A DNA stretch of 38,149 bases from Gammaproteobacteria bacterium UBA6724 (GCA_002454165.1 DKIG01000020.1:1-38149), one strand, 5' to 3'; positions 16,431 to 25,325 are shown, numbered from the stretch's first letter. Notes: generated from the sequence alone by a model not told the origin. Numbers and translations are program-made.

Positions 16431-17302
16431 ACTGGCACCGCCGGCACCTTCTCGCCGTCATCAAACTGGACACTAAGGCCTGCGCTCTTGTCGGCATTGG
16501 TATTTTGCAACACGGCAAGCAATTGATAGCCGCCCTCTTCTTGACTCAAAGTAGCGCTAGCAACAGTAGCACTAGCAACAGTAGCACTAGCAACAGTAAC
16601 GCTAGCAACAACAGTGCCGCCTGATATAGCACAACCGACATTACGACTGACTCGCGATGCCAAACGATGTAGTCTGCGTTTCATTGTGCCACGATACTGT
16701 ATCCGCGCCACCACCTCCTGACCGAGATAACAACCCTTGTCAAAATCTATCGCCCCCGTCTTGTCATAGTTGAACATTTGCGGAATAAACTGCCCGCTGG
16801 TCGCTTCCTCTACCCAGACAATTCCAGATTTAATCTCGGCAAGTGCCCAGTCCTGCCTGTTAGTTTCTTGCCTGTCCTCCAGCCTGGTTGTTAGCCAAAT
16901 CTCTTGCCTGTCGCCCAGGTTCAGGGTCACCCCGTCGCCGTCCTCATGGTAGGTGTTTGCAGTATTATGCTCACATCTAGCCAGGCCATAGCAGTGAAGA
17001 AGAGCTGAGATGTCTGTCAGACTCGCTTTGGAGAAAACGATATATTTGCTGAGGAAATCAATGGTTTTTGGCACCAAGGGACGATGCATTCGAAGTATCA
17101 GGGCGTCATGGCGTTTCAGGATGCGGAAACTTGTTATCATCCGCCCCCGAATATCACAGATGGCTCCGGTCAGTGTTCGGTGGCCTGTGTCTGCTTGCAG
17201 GTTATCCAGATCGCAGGTGCTGTAGCCTTGCAGAAATTTGACAGCATCTTTACCGGAAACCTGGAGAAATCCGACATCATCTAGCACGCAAGTCATTGTC
17301 AT
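16427..17302 (-). CDS. ygfZ: Folate-binding YgfZ, Fe-S cluster repair
   Basis: YgfZ is a tetrahydrofolate-binding protein of the GcvT-like fold that helps maintain certain Fe-S enzymes such as MiaB. The 291-residue protein has the diagnostic motif DKGCYLGQEVVARIQYRG with C191, and an N-terminal region VSGKDAVKFLQGYSTCDLDNL typical of the family. It is divergent from sdhE, a common arrangement. The segment at about residues 231-250 is a TVASA repeat encoded by a 15-bp tandem array (16551-16610). It falls in the C-terminal barrel where homologues have a short loop. Confidence 0.9.
   Translation of the reverse strand: MTMTCVLDDVGFLQVSGKDAVKFLQGYSTCDLDNLQADTGHRTLTGAICDIRGRMITSFRILKRHDALILRMHRPLVPKTIDFLSKYIVFSKASLTDISALLHCYGLARCEHNTANTYHEDGDGVTLNLGDRQEIWLTTRLEDRQETNRQDWALAEIKSGIVWVEEATSGQFIPQMFNYDKTGAIDFDKGCYLGQEVVARIQYRGTMKRRLHRLASRVSRNVGCAISGGTVVASVTVASATVASATVASATLSQEEGGYQLLAVLQNTNADKSAGLSVQFDDGEKVPAVPV
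16551..16610 (-). repeat. 15-bp in-frame tandem repeat in ygfZ
   Basis: Four consecutive 15-base units (GTAGCRCTAGCAACA on the plus strand) span exactly 60 bases. The last has one extra change (GTAAC). On the coding strand they give repeats of A-T-V-A-S type. The array expands the protein without changing frame. Confidence 0.9.
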
Positions 17303-17479
17303 AGGTAAGTGTCATTGGTAAAGAGGTGCATTTTACACCCATGTTTCTGGTCAGTTCAGATGTTTTTATCCATCCGCTGCTTTCCATAAAGAGCATAAGA
17401 GAGCATAAACAACACTAGATCAAAAGACGAGGCTGGAGAGTTGGATGAGACACTGCCATCATTCCCAGGAGAAGGTATC

Positions 17480-17731
17480 ATGTTAAGCCAACTGGAGCTC
17501 AATCGGCTGAGATGGCGCGCCCGTCGGGGGATGCTGGAACTTGATTTATTGTTGCTGCCCTACTTTGACGAGGATTTTCACAATCTTCTGGAAAGCGAAC
17601 AGGCGGTCTTCGTTAGACTGCTAGAGCAGGAAGACCCGGATCTGCTACAATGGTTCTCCCGCCAGAAATGCCCCGATGACCCTGAACTTGCCGCCATGGT
17701 GGAGGCGATTCTGCAGCGGGTGCAGCCTTGA
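17480..17731 (+). CDS. sdhE: SdhE/YgfY, FAD assembly factor
   Basis: SdhE promotes covalent attachment of FAD to succinate dehydrogenase and fumarate reductase. The 83-residue protein carries the signature RRGMLELDLLLLPYF and a WFSRQKCPDDPELAAMVEAI end. ATG at 17480 is chosen because AGGAGAAGG lies seven bases upstream; a TTG at 17441 gives a poor extension. cptA/ygfX follows with a TTGA overlap. The pair sdhE-cptA beside ygfZ is a conserved block. Confidence 0.93.
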   Translation: MLSQLELNRLRWRARRGMLELDLLLLPYFDEDFHNLLESEQAVFVRLLEQEDPDLLQWFSRQKCPDDPELAAMVEAILQRVQP

Positions 17732-18270
17732 GTTTTACTGCCGAGACTCTCTATCTGATGTTGCGTCCCAGCAGGATACATTCCGCCCTGCTGATACTTG
17801 TACATCTTGTTGCGTTGCTGGCGGTGTTGTTGAGTCATATCTGGTCGGTTGCTCAAGCCAGCGTCTTGGTGATGGCAATAACGACCTCTGGAATTTACCG
17901 GGTGTACCGTTTTGGTCTGCTACGCCATCCGGCTTCCGTTCTGGGAATCAACTACGACCGAGGCAACTGGCGGCTGAGTTTACGTAGCGGGGAGGTGTTG
18001 GACGCGGCCTTGCTATCACCGATAGTGACCAGCAGATGGTTTATTGTGCTTAATTTCCAGACTGGGCATCCAGGTCTTGTTTCAAGGCTGTTTTCTAGGA
18101 GCGGCTCAAGGCTGTTCTCTAGGAGCGGCTCAAGGCTGTTTACTAGGAGCGGCTCAAGGCTGTTCTCTAGGAGCGGCTCAAGGCTGTCGGTCGTGATTGC
18201 CAATGATTCTCTGGACCGAGATACCCAGCGTCGTTGCCAGGTGTTTTTTCGCTTCGCCCTAAGCGGATGA
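17728..18270 (+). CDS. cptA: YgfX/CptA-family membrane protein with repeat insertion
   Basis: The gene next to sdhE encodes a protein of the YgfX family. E. coli YgfX is an inner-membrane protein proposed to act as a toxin affecting the cytoskeleton, with SdhE as partner; that role is debated. The family motif LRPSR (residues 12-16) precedes two hydrophobic segments (about 18-38 and 42-60). The C-terminal NDSLDRDTQRRCQVFFRFAL matches the family end. Between them residues 119-150 are four copies of SRLFSRSG, from a 24-bp tandem array. The total is 180 residues, longer than usual because of the repeats. TTG at 17728 overlaps the sdhE stop; ATG at 17758 would remove the first ten residues. Confidence 0.75.
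   Translation: MSFTAETLYLMLRPSRIHSALLILVHLVALLAVLLSHIWSVAQASVLVMAITTSGIYRVYRFGLLRHPASVLGINYDRGNWRLSLRSGEVLDAALLSPIVTSRWFIVLNFQTGHPGLVSRLFSRSGSRLFSRSGSRLFTRSGSRLFSRSGSRLSVVIANDSLDRDTQRRCQVFFRFALSG
18082..18186 (+). repeat. 24-bp in-frame tandem repeat in cptA
   Basis: Four adjoining 24-base units, TCAAGGCTGTTCTC plus TAGGAGCGGC, occupy 18082-18177, with a partial fifth after them. Only two substitutions separate the units. Each encodes eight basic residues (SRLFSRSG or SRLFTRSG). The unit contains TAGGAGC, a word also seen at the stop codons that border the 36-bp dispersed repeat. Confidence 0.92.
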
Positions 18271-18360
18271 CCGGCCTGTTTTGCCAGTGTTATCATCAGG
18301 CACCAGCCAAGCAGGTTTGGTGATTAGGCACCCGGCTGGACCTAATAACGGGAGTTGTTG

Positions 18361-18936
18361 TTGAGCACACCAGATGAGACAGATAGTCAACTGGTTGAGC
18401 GGGTAAAACACGGTGATAAACGCGCCTTTGACTTACTGGTGCTAAGGTATCAGCACAAAATTATCGGCTTGGTCGGACGCTATATTCGCGACTCACATGA
18501 GGTCATGGATGTTACCCAGGAAGCATTTATCAAGGCTTATCGCGCTCTGCCGAGGTTCCGGGGCGACAGCGCCTTCTACACCTGGTTGTATCGGATTGCC
18601 ATTAACACCGCCAAAAATTACCTGGTATCCAGATCCCGCCGCCCGCAAGACACGGGTATTGATCTGTCGGCTGAGGAATTAAAGGCAGATTCCGCTGTCT
18701 TAAGGCATGATACCAGTCCAGAGAATGAACTGGCGACGGCGCAACTTGAGCAGGTCATCTATACCGCGATTGACAACTTACCAGAAGAGCTGAAGATTGC
18801 TGTGACGCTAAGAGAGTTTGAGGGGCTGAGCTACGAGGAAATTGGCGTGATTATGGAATGCCCGGTGGGTACAGTAAGATCCAGGATATTCCGCGCTAGG
18901 GAAGCGATTGAAAAGAGCATAGCAGCGATTGGCTAG
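18361..18936 (+). CDS. rpoE: Extracytoplasmic stress sigma factor RpoE (AlgU)
   Basis: This sigma-E factor directs RNA polymerase to envelope-stress promoters. The 191-residue protein shows region 2 (FDLLVLRYQHKIIGLVGRYI, DVTQEAFIKAYRALPRFRGDSAFYTWLYRIAINTAKNYL) and region 4 (LREFEGLSYEEIGVIMECPVGTVRSRIFRAREAI). Three consecutive TTG codons stand at 18355-18363; the third is preferred because GGAG ends six bases before it. It heads the rpoE-rseA-rseB-rseC-degP module. I did not find a sigma-E-type GAACTT promoter in the 90 bases upstream. nadB, a usual neighbour, is absent. Confidence 0.96.
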   Translation: MSTPDETDSQLVERVKHGDKRAFDLLVLRYQHKIIGLVGRYIRDSHEVMDVTQEAFIKAYRALPRFRGDSAFYTWLYRIAINTAKNYLVSRSRRPQDTGIDLSAEELKADSAVLRHDTSPENELATAQLEQVIYTAIDNLPEELKIAVTLREFEGLSYEEIGVIMECPVGTVRSRIFRAREAIEKSIAAIG

Positions 18937-18978
18937 GAGCCAATAAAGACTAAAGCCAGGTAGCACGGAGAAAAGGGC

Positions 18979-19602
18979 GTGACCAATACAAAACAGAAGA
19001 CCCTGTCAGCATTGATTGATGGTGAAGCGAACGCAATAGAAGTTCACCGCCTTGTCAGGGAATTCGGAGATGATGCTTCGCTTATTCGTAGCTGGGCAAT
19101 TTATCGGCATATCGGCGGTGTCATCCGCTCTTTTTACGTTGGTGGCCATCAGCCTCCTGGTGAGCGAGAGCCTGCACTTGGTCCCGCCGAGCATCGTTTC
19201 CTGCACAACAGAATCAGCAGTGCCATCCAAGAGGAGACAAGTCATCAAGCATCACCAGCAGGGCGCGGCTGGAAACGTCGCACGGGGGTGATTAGCGGTT
19301 CACTGGCGCTTGCAGCCTCCTTGACACTTGCGGTTTTCATTGGTTTCCAAACTCAGGTGCAGGATGAAACGCCTTCCCTGAATGAGGGCGGACCCCAGAC
19401 AGCCACTCAGGATGAGGTGCAGCCTAGCACCCCAGGGCAGCTGGTTGATTATCAATCTGTCCCGCTTGCCACTCCTGAGCTGATTGAACTGGATGAAGAA
19501 AAGCAGCGGAGATTACGGGCCTATCTTGATCAGCATGATCGTATGGCAAGAATGAACACCAGACCGCAACTGGTGAACTATCCAACTGACCCTGAAAAAT
19601 AG
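18979..19602 (+). CDS. rseA: Anti-sigma-E factor RseA (MucA)
   Basis: RseA holds sigma-E inactive at the inner membrane until it is cleaved by DegS/RseP during envelope stress. The 207-residue protein has the N-terminal sigma-binding domain (LSALIDGEANAIEVHRLVREFGDD, RSWAIYRHIGGVIR), one membrane segment at about residues 103-123 (GVISGSLALAASLTLAVFIG) and a periplasmic tail rich in Gln/Thr/Pro. GTG start follows GGAG. It lies between rpoE and rseB, which it binds in the periplasm. Confidence 0.9.
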   Translation: MTNTKQKTLSALIDGEANAIEVHRLVREFGDDASLIRSWAIYRHIGGVIRSFYVGGHQPPGEREPALGPAEHRFLHNRISSAIQEETSHQASPAGRGWKRRTGVISGSLALAASLTLAVFIGFQTQVQDETPSLNEGGPQTATQDEVQPSTPGQLVDYQSVPLATPELIELDEEKQRRLRAYLDQHDRMARMNTRPQLVNYPTDPEK

Positions 19603-19604
19603 CC

Positions 19605-20603
19605 GTGAGCAATAAACAGACTTCAGTATCTTCACCCTTGTTGCTGATCTTGATGATGAGCCTGGTTGTGTTGCCTGTTAAATCTGCTCTTGCGGGCACC
19701 GGATTGGATGGGAGTGCCAACAAGAGCCGTGATGCAGCCGACTGGCTTGGCCGGATGGCAAATGCTATCAGGCAAGAGAATTACATCGGCACCTTCAATT
19801 ATATGCGGGGTGGCACTTTTGATACCGTTCATATTGTGCATCTTGCTACAGCAGGCAGGGAAAAAGAGAGATTATTTAACCTGAATGGCGAGGTGCGTGA
19901 AGTGTTACGGGAGGACAGAGATGTTATCTGTTATCACCTCAAATCTGATGACCTGTCGGTGGATGCCTTGGCACACAGTCCAGTGCATATTGGTCCCTTT
20001 TCGCCCTATTTCCTGGGAAGAATTAGCAGAGCGCAGAATCTTTATCGTTTTTCTATCCAGGGTGTTGACAGGATTGCCGACCACAGGGCAGTCAAGCTGA
20101 GTATTTCACCTAGGAACCATGACCGTTATGGATATAGGCTCTGGTTGGATATGGAGACAGGGTTACTGTTGCAATCTCACCTGGTTGACCGGGGGCGGGT
20201 AAAGGAAATATTCCAATTTTCTCAAATTGATATTGGTACAGATGTCACCGAGGCTCAGGTAGCATTGAGCCTCAAAGGGAAAACTGTCTCTCATCGGCTG
20301 ATACTTGATTTCCAAGACAAGGCAGAGAAACCCGTTTGGAAAGTTGCCTGGCTACCGGATGGATTCCGCCCGGTCAGAATTCGAGGAAATAGACTACATT
20401 TCACAGATGGCTTGGCGACCTTTTCGGTGTTTGTGGAAAACCGGAATGCGACTTCTTTGCCGGAGATGATCACGACCCTGGGTGGTACCGTGGTGATCAC
20501 TCGCCGCTTGAAGCAGCCAGCGTCACAGATCACGGTGGTGGGTGAGGTGCCAATAGCGACGGCTCGGCGTGTGGCAGAGTCCGTGGAACCTTTGATCTAC
20601 TAG
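19605..20603 (+). CDS. rseB: Periplasmic sigma-E regulator RseB (MucB)
   Basis: RseB binds the periplasmic part of RseA, shields it from proteolysis and senses lipopolysaccharide or mislocalised lipoproteins. The 332-residue product has a signal peptide (hydrophobic residues 11-28, cleavage near SALAG). The MucB/RseB fold follows with DWLGRMANAIRQENYIGTFNYMRGG, YRLWLDMETGLLLQSHLVD, and a C-terminal domain with WLPDGFR and FSVFVENRN. GTG start is two bases after the rseA stop. Confidence 0.93.
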   Translation: MSNKQTSVSSPLLLILMMSLVVLPVKSALAGTGLDGSANKSRDAADWLGRMANAIRQENYIGTFNYMRGGTFDTVHIVHLATAGREKERLFNLNGEVREVLREDRDVICYHLKSDDLSVDALAHSPVHIGPFSPYFLGRISRAQNLYRFSIQGVDRIADHRAVKLSISPRNHDRYGYRLWLDMETGLLLQSHLVDRGRVKEIFQFSQIDIGTDVTEAQVALSLKGKTVSHRLILDFQDKAEKPVWKVAWLPDGFRPVRIRGNRLHFTDGLATFSVFVENRNATSLPEMITTLGGTVVITRRLKQPASQITVVGEVPIATARRVAESVEPLIY

Positions 20604-20654
20604 GTTGGTGCACCGTGGTAAGTATCCACCGTCTGTCATCTGTGCGTCTTGACC

Positions 20655-20990
20655 ATGATTGAAGCCAGACCTTCCCTATTTGTTACAGACGATGCCATGC
20701 CACCCGCATGCCGAACATGTTCAGCCTGTTATCCCCAGATTCGGTCCCGTCAGGACCTGAGTCAACCAGGGATAAACCTGTCGGCTCGGGATCAATGGTC
20801 AGGGTTCTGGAATTCCTGGCTTAAACCTCTATCTACTGTCGTGATAACGAGTCTGGTGTGTTCATTGTATGAAGTTTCTGAACCTGTGGCGATCGGTATG
20901 GTTGCGGGTTCATTTTTTGTGGCATTACTCTTGTGTTATCCCTTGTCGGGTGACCCTGCTGACATTCAGGAGAAAAGTTATGACAGTTAG
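20655..20990 (+). CDS. Divergent RseC/MucC-position membrane protein
   Basis: This 111-residue ORF occupies the rseC place between rseB and degP. It keeps two features of RseC: an N-terminal MIEA and a cysteine cluster (CRTCSACYP, four-cysteine type in homologues). Two hydrophobic segments follow (about residues 56-72 and 78-96). It is shorter than typical RseC (about 150 residues), and the middle part does not look like the usual beta-rich linker. RseC is a modest positive modulator of the sigma-E response and is also linked to the SoxR-reducing Rsx system. ATG at 20655 has no good ribosome site. The RseC call rests mainly on position. Confidence 0.55.
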   Translation: MIEARPSLFVTDDAMPPACRTCSACYPQIRSRQDLSQPGINLSARDQWSGFWNSWLKPLSTVVITSLVCSLYEVSEPVAIGMVAGSFFVALLLCYPLSGDPADIQEKSYDS

Positions 20991-22437
20991 ACATGTGAAT
21001 CTAGATAGTGCCTGGGGAGGCCCAGTATCAAGAGCATCGCTGAGGCCTGTATTAAAAAAACCATTGCAGTTGATCTTGCTACTTGCGTTAATTTCCTCCG
21101 CCGCGGGTGCGGCACCATTGCCAGACTTCACGGAGCTGGTGCAAAAGGCATCGCCAGCAGTTGTCAACATTCGTACCAAAAGGAAATCCTCGGAGGTTTT
21201 CCGGAAGATCTTGCCTGAGCAGTATCGGGATGTCCCGGAGATATTGCGCAGAATATTCCCTGACCGAGGCAGGTTACCGCCTTCTCGTGGTGCTGGATCA
21301 GGATTCATTATTTCGGCGGATGGCTACATCCTGACCAATAATCATGTGGTGGACGGTGCCACTGAAATTATCGTTTCACTGAGCGACAGGAGAGAGCCAA
21401 AGGCTGTTGTGATTGGTCAGGACCCCTTATCAGATCTCGCACTTCTCAAGGTTGATTTAGAGGATCTGCCGACCATGGAGATTGGCAGGTCTGAAAATCT
21501 GAAAGCGGGGCAATGGGTGGTGGCTATAGGTTCTCCATTTAATTTTTCATCCAGCGTGACCGCCGGCATAATCAGTGCGACTGGTCGTAGCCTGCCTTAT
21601 TCCGCGTCTGCCGGTAACTATGTGCCTTTTATTCAAACCGATGTGGCAATCAATCCTGGCAACTCAGGGGGCCCCCTGCTGGACCTGGAGGGCAGGGTGG
21701 TGGGTATCAACTCGCAGATTTACACCCGTTCCGGCGGCTCAATCGGACTTTCGTTTGCTATTCCGATTGATGTTGCCATGGAGGTGGTCGCCCAGATCAA
21801 AGAAGAGGGGCGGGTGTCGAGAGGCTGGCTTGGTGTGGGTATTCAGAGCGTGAACCGTAACCTGGCGGAGGCCTTCGGTATGGACCGTGCTGTTGGCGCT
21901 CTGATTACCGAGATTTACCCCGAGAGTCCAGCGGATGAATCTGGGCTCAGGCGGGGCGATGTGATTGTTGCCTTTAACGATAAGGTCATTGAGCTATCCT
22001 CGGACTTGCCTCACATAGTGGGTCGTACCCAGGTGGGTAGCGACGCTCAGGTGGACATTATCCGCGAGGGCGAGAAGCAGACAGTGACAATCACTATTGG
22101 TGAACTTGACGAAGACGATCTCTTCTTGTCTCAAAATGAATCCACCCCAATACCGCCAGAGAATCGTCTGGGTGTGGAGGTTGTTGACCTGTCGGAAGAA
22201 GACCAGGAACGATTGGAGCTGGAAGCCGGGGTGCTGGTCCGTGTTGTGTATCAGGGTCCTTTTCGGGAAGCCGGCATCCGTCAGGGTGACGTGATCACCA
22301 TGATCCATGGCCAGCGGGTAACGGATGCCCGACAGTTCCGACAACTGGTAGGCACCCTACCCGGGAACCGTGCCCTTCCTGTAAGAGTAATTCGAGGCCG
22401 GCGTGCCACTTTTTATGCCATCAGGATTGTTGAATAA
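20980..22437 (+). CDS. degP: Periplasmic serine protease DegP/MucD (HtrA family)
   Basis: This protease and chaperone degrades misfolded periplasmic proteins as part of the sigma-E response. The 485-residue protein starts at the ATG at 20980, preceded by CAGGAGA, and overlaps the upstream gene by 11 bases. A signal peptide covers about residues 25-45. The catalytic triad is visible as H122 (LTNNHVVDGA), D152 (DPLSDLALLKV) and S229 (INPGNSGGPLLD). Two PDZ domains follow (about 290-375 and 400-480), as in MucD. An in-frame extension upstream of 20980 is only shadow coding from the preceding gene. Confidence 0.95.
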   Translation: MTVRHVNLDSAWGGPVSRASLRPVLKKPLQLILLLALISSAAGAAPLPDFTELVQKASPAVVNIRTKRKSSEVFRKILPEQYRDVPEILRRIFPDRGRLPPSRGAGSGFIISADGYILTNNHVVDGATEIIVSLSDRREPKAVVIGQDPLSDLALLKVDLEDLPTMEIGRSENLKAGQWVVAIGSPFNFSSSVTAGIISATGRSLPYSASAGNYVPFIQTDVAINPGNSGGPLLDLEGRVVGINSQIYTRSGGSIGLSFAIPIDVAMEVVAQIKEEGRVSRGWLGVGIQSVNRNLAEAFGMDRAVGALITEIYPESPADESGLRRGDVIVAFNDKVIELSSDLPHIVGRTQVGSDAQVDIIREGEKQTVTITIGELDEDDLFLSQNESTPIPPENRLGVEVVDLSEEDQERLELEAGVLVRVVYQGPFREAGIRQGDVITMIHGQRVTDARQFRQLVGTLPGNRALPVRVIRGRRATFYAIRIVE

Positions 22438-22549
22438 ATGGTGCTGGTGCCGATGATATTCAATCGGTGGCGGACTATCTCAATGGTACATCTGAAGGCT
22501 TTACTATAGACTTCGCTTCGCTCTAGGCTCGTCTTCTCTCAGGATTGTC

Positions 22550-24382
22550 TTGACTGATCCCGCATATATCAGAAATTTTTCCATCATCGCCCATATTGAC
22601 CATGGGAAGTCAACCCTCGCGGATCGATTCATCCAGATTTGCGGTGGCTTGGCAGACCGGGACATGGCCGAGCAGGTGCTTGATTCAATGGATATTGAAA
22701 GGGAACGCGGTATCACTATTAAGGCGCAGAGCGTCACCCTGAACTACCATGCAGAAGATGGTTATGCCTATCAATTCAATATGATTGACACCCCAGGTCA
22801 TGTGGACTTTACCTACGAAGTATCCCGGTCTATGGCGGCCTGTGAAGGTGCTCTCTTAGTGGTGGATGCTGCTCAGGGAGTTGAAGCCCAATCAGTGGCG
22901 AATTGCTACACTGCACTTGAGCAGGGTCTTGAAGTCCTGCCGGTGATGAACAAAATTGACTTACCTCAGGCCGACCCGGACCGGGTGTGCCAGGAAATAG
23001 AAGAGATCATCGGTATTGATGCCGTTGGTGCTGTGCAAGTCAGTGCTAAGACGGGGGCTGGAGTTCCGACATTGCTTGAAGAAATCATTCGGGTGATACC
23101 ACCGCCTGAAGATTTGAGAGAGGGTCCACTTCAAGCACTTATTATTGATTCATGGTTTGATAATTACTTGGGGGTAGTTTCCCTAGTGCGGGTGGTCCAG
23201 GGCGCGATATGCACAAAAGATAAAATCCTCACCAAGACCGTTGGCAGGGTACATCAAGTTGATTCGGTCGGCATATTCACCCCAGAGAGAAAAGTCACCG
23301 GACAACTTAGTGCTGGTGAAGTCGGTTTTGTTGTGGCAGGGATAAAGGATGTCAAGGGCGCGCCTGTCGGCGACACGATAGTGCTGGGCGGCACTTCAAA
23401 AAAGGCCTCACAAACGACATCACATAAGCGAGAAGCTCAAGCCCTGCCAGGTTTTGAGCGAATCAAGCCCCAGATTTATGCAGGTATGTTTACTGTCAAG
23501 GCGGATGACTTTAATAATTTTCGTGACGCCTTGGAAAAACTTACCCTGAATGATGCCTCATTAGTCTATGAGCCTGAAAGTTCCGATGCGCTGGGAAGTG
23601 GTTTTCGTTGCGGCTTTTTGGGTATGTTGCACATGGAAATCATTCAGGAGAGGTTAGAGCGGGAATATAATCTGAACCTGATTACTTCGGCTCCCACTGT
23701 GGTTTACGAGATTGTTACCAAGGCCGGTGAAATTCTGAGAGTGGATAATCCATCACAATTACCGGATTCCTCTGCTATTGAGGAGATGCGGGAGCCCATC
23801 GTTCGTGCCAATATCATGCTGCCATCAGAGCATGTGGGTAATGTGATTAGTCTTTGTATTGAGCGGCGAGGTGTGCAGAAGGATATGCAGTTTGTCGGTC
23901 GACAGACATCACTGATCTATGATTTGCCGATGAATGAAGTTGTGTTGGACTTCTTTGACAAGTTGAAGTCCGTTTCCAGAGGTTATGCGTCGCTTGATTA
24001 CAGTTTTGATAGATTTGAGGCGGCTAATCTGGTGCGGCTTGATGTGCTCATCAATGGTAGCGGGGTTGACGCCTTGGCGGTCATCATTCACAAGGATGAT
24101 GCCAGGAGCAGGGGTATGGCACTCATTCGGAAGATGAAAGAGCTAATTCCCAGGCAGTTGTTTGATGTGGCGATACAGGCGGCCATAGGTAGTCAAATCA
24201 TCGCCCGACAAACCGTCAAGGCGCTCCGCAAGAATGTCACTGCAAAATGTTATGGGGGTGACATTACACGGAAGAAAAAACTGCTTGAGAAGCAGAAGGC
24301 AGGTAAGAAAAGAATGAAACTCCTAGGTAGCGTGGAGATTCCCCAGGAAGCATTCCTCGCTGTGTTGAAGGTAGGGAAATAA
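22550..24382 (+). CDS. lepA: Elongation factor 4 (LepA)
   Basis: LepA is a translational GTPase proposed to act in ribosome assembly or back-translocation. The 610-residue protein shows IIAHIDHGKSTLADR (P-loop), DIERERGITIKAQ, DTPGHVDF, NKIDLP and the LepA-specific C-terminal region with KKKLLEKQKAGKKRMK. TTG start follows AGGA by five bases. Compared with E. coli LepA (599) it has about 11 additional residues near GGTSKKASQTTSHK (around 23392-23436) in domain 2. lepB follows by 22 bases, as usual. Confidence 0.96.
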   Translation: MTDPAYIRNFSIIAHIDHGKSTLADRFIQICGGLADRDMAEQVLDSMDIERERGITIKAQSVTLNYHAEDGYAYQFNMIDTPGHVDFTYEVSRSMAACEGALLVVDAAQGVEAQSVANCYTALEQGLEVLPVMNKIDLPQADPDRVCQEIEEIIGIDAVGAVQVSAKTGAGVPTLLEEIIRVIPPPEDLREGPLQALIIDSWFDNYLGVVSLVRVVQGAICTKDKILTKTVGRVHQVDSVGIFTPERKVTGQLSAGEVGFVVAGIKDVKGAPVGDTIVLGGTSKKASQTTSHKREAQALPGFERIKPQIYAGMFTVKADDFNNFRDALEKLTLNDASLVYEPESSDALGSGFRCGFLGMLHMEIIQERLEREYNLNLITSAPTVVYEIVTKAGEILRVDNPSQLPDSSAIEEMREPIVRANIMLPSEHVGNVISLCIERRGVQKDMQFVGRQTSLIYDLPMNEVVLDFFDKLKSVSRGYASLDYSFDRFEAANLVRLDVLINGSGVDALAVIIHKDDARSRGMALIRKMKELIPRQLFDVAIQAAIGSQIIARQTVKALRKNVTAKCYGGDITRKKKLLEKQKAGKKRMKLLGSVEIPQEAFLAVLKVGK

Positions 24383-24404
24383 ACTTGAGCAATAGGGCGG
24401 AAAT

Positions 24405-25199
24405 GTGAACGTAGATTTTCCTCTGATATTGGTAATTGGAACACTAGTCACTGGGCTTATCTGGTTATTTGATGTGATGGTGTTGCGACCGCGGCGGCAA
24501 CGGAAAGCGGCTGACGCAGGTGATATTGATGATGCGACGCGGCAGAGGATCCAGCGTGAATCACTAATAGTTGAATATTCTATTGCCTTTTTTCCGATAT
24601 TGGCACTGGTACTTGCGCTCAGATCTTTTCTGGTGGAACCTTTTCAAATTCCCTCGGGTTCCATGATTCCCACACTGGAGGTAGGGGATTTCATACTGGT
24701 GAATAAATTCAGCTATGGCATACGATTACCGGTGATTGGCACCAGGATAATTGACATAGCGGAGCCCGTGAACGGGGATGTGATGGTGTTTATTCCCCCT
24801 CATCAGGAAGAATATTTCATCAAACGGGTGGTTGGGATTCCTGGAGATGAGGTCAGATATGAAAACAAAACTTTGTATATCAACAGCGTGCAACAGGAGC
24901 AAAGATTCGTGACCCAGATGCCGCCGGTGAACCCGACATATTTCCAATATCTGGAAAGGTTGGGGGATAAAGAACATTTGATTCAAAGAAATTCCCGCCC
25001 GGATAACCGTACCCAAAGATGGGTCATTCCTGATGGACACTATTTTATGATGGGTGACAATCGGGACCAGAGCAATGACAGCAGGTATTGGGGTCTCGTC
25101 TCAGAAGATAAAATCGTTGGTAAGGCATTTGCTGTCTGGTTACACAAGAAACCAGGATTCCGATTACCGGAATTGTCCCGAAATGGCTGGATTGAATGA
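24405..25199 (+). CDS. lepB: Signal peptidase I
   Basis: It removes signal peptides from exported proteins at the periplasmic face of the inner membrane. The 264-residue protein has two N-terminal membrane segments (about residues 7-25 and 58-75). The catalytic dyad is Ser86 in IPSGSMIPTLEVGDFILVNK and Lys140 in EYFIKRVVGIPGD. Box GDNRDQSNDSRYWG is also present. It is shorter than the E. coli enzyme (324), which is common outside the enterics. GTG at 24405 is the likely start. The DUF4845 gene often found between lepB and rnc is missing; 126 bases without a clear gene replace it. Confidence 0.94.
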   Translation: MNVDFPLILVIGTLVTGLIWLFDVMVLRPRRQRKAADAGDIDDATRQRIQRESLIVEYSIAFFPILALVLALRSFLVEPFQIPSGSMIPTLEVGDFILVNKFSYGIRLPVIGTRIIDIAEPVNGDVMVFIPPHQEEYFIKRVVGIPGDEVRYENKTLYINSVQQEQRFVTQMPPVNPTYFQYLERLGDKEHLIQRNSRPDNRTQRWVIPDGHYFMMGDNRDQSNDSRYWGLVSEDKIVGKAFAVWLHKKPGFRLPELSRNGWIE

Positions 25200-25325
25200 G
25201 CAGCAGAGCGGGATGAAAGCTCAACTAACGAAAGTGCGCAGTGACTAAAATAACCCTGGTCCTAACTCATGCAAAGAATATTCAGATCTGGCGCATGACG
25301 CTTGGTCAAAAATTAAAAGATACCA

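Noticed and set aside
18934..18945. TAG-GAGCC at the rpoE stop as a further copy of the dispersed repeat
   Set aside because: Only the first five bases after TAG match; the TCAGCGG core is missing, so chance is likely.
20869..20979. Longer N-terminus for DegP
   Set aside because: The extension overlaps the upstream gene in another frame, and a strong ribosome site and signal peptide mark the ATG at 20980.
25200..25325. Short ORF (MKAQLTKVRSD) between lepB and rnc
   Set aside because: Eleven codons, no likeness to the DUF4845 protein expected there and no support beyond an ATG.
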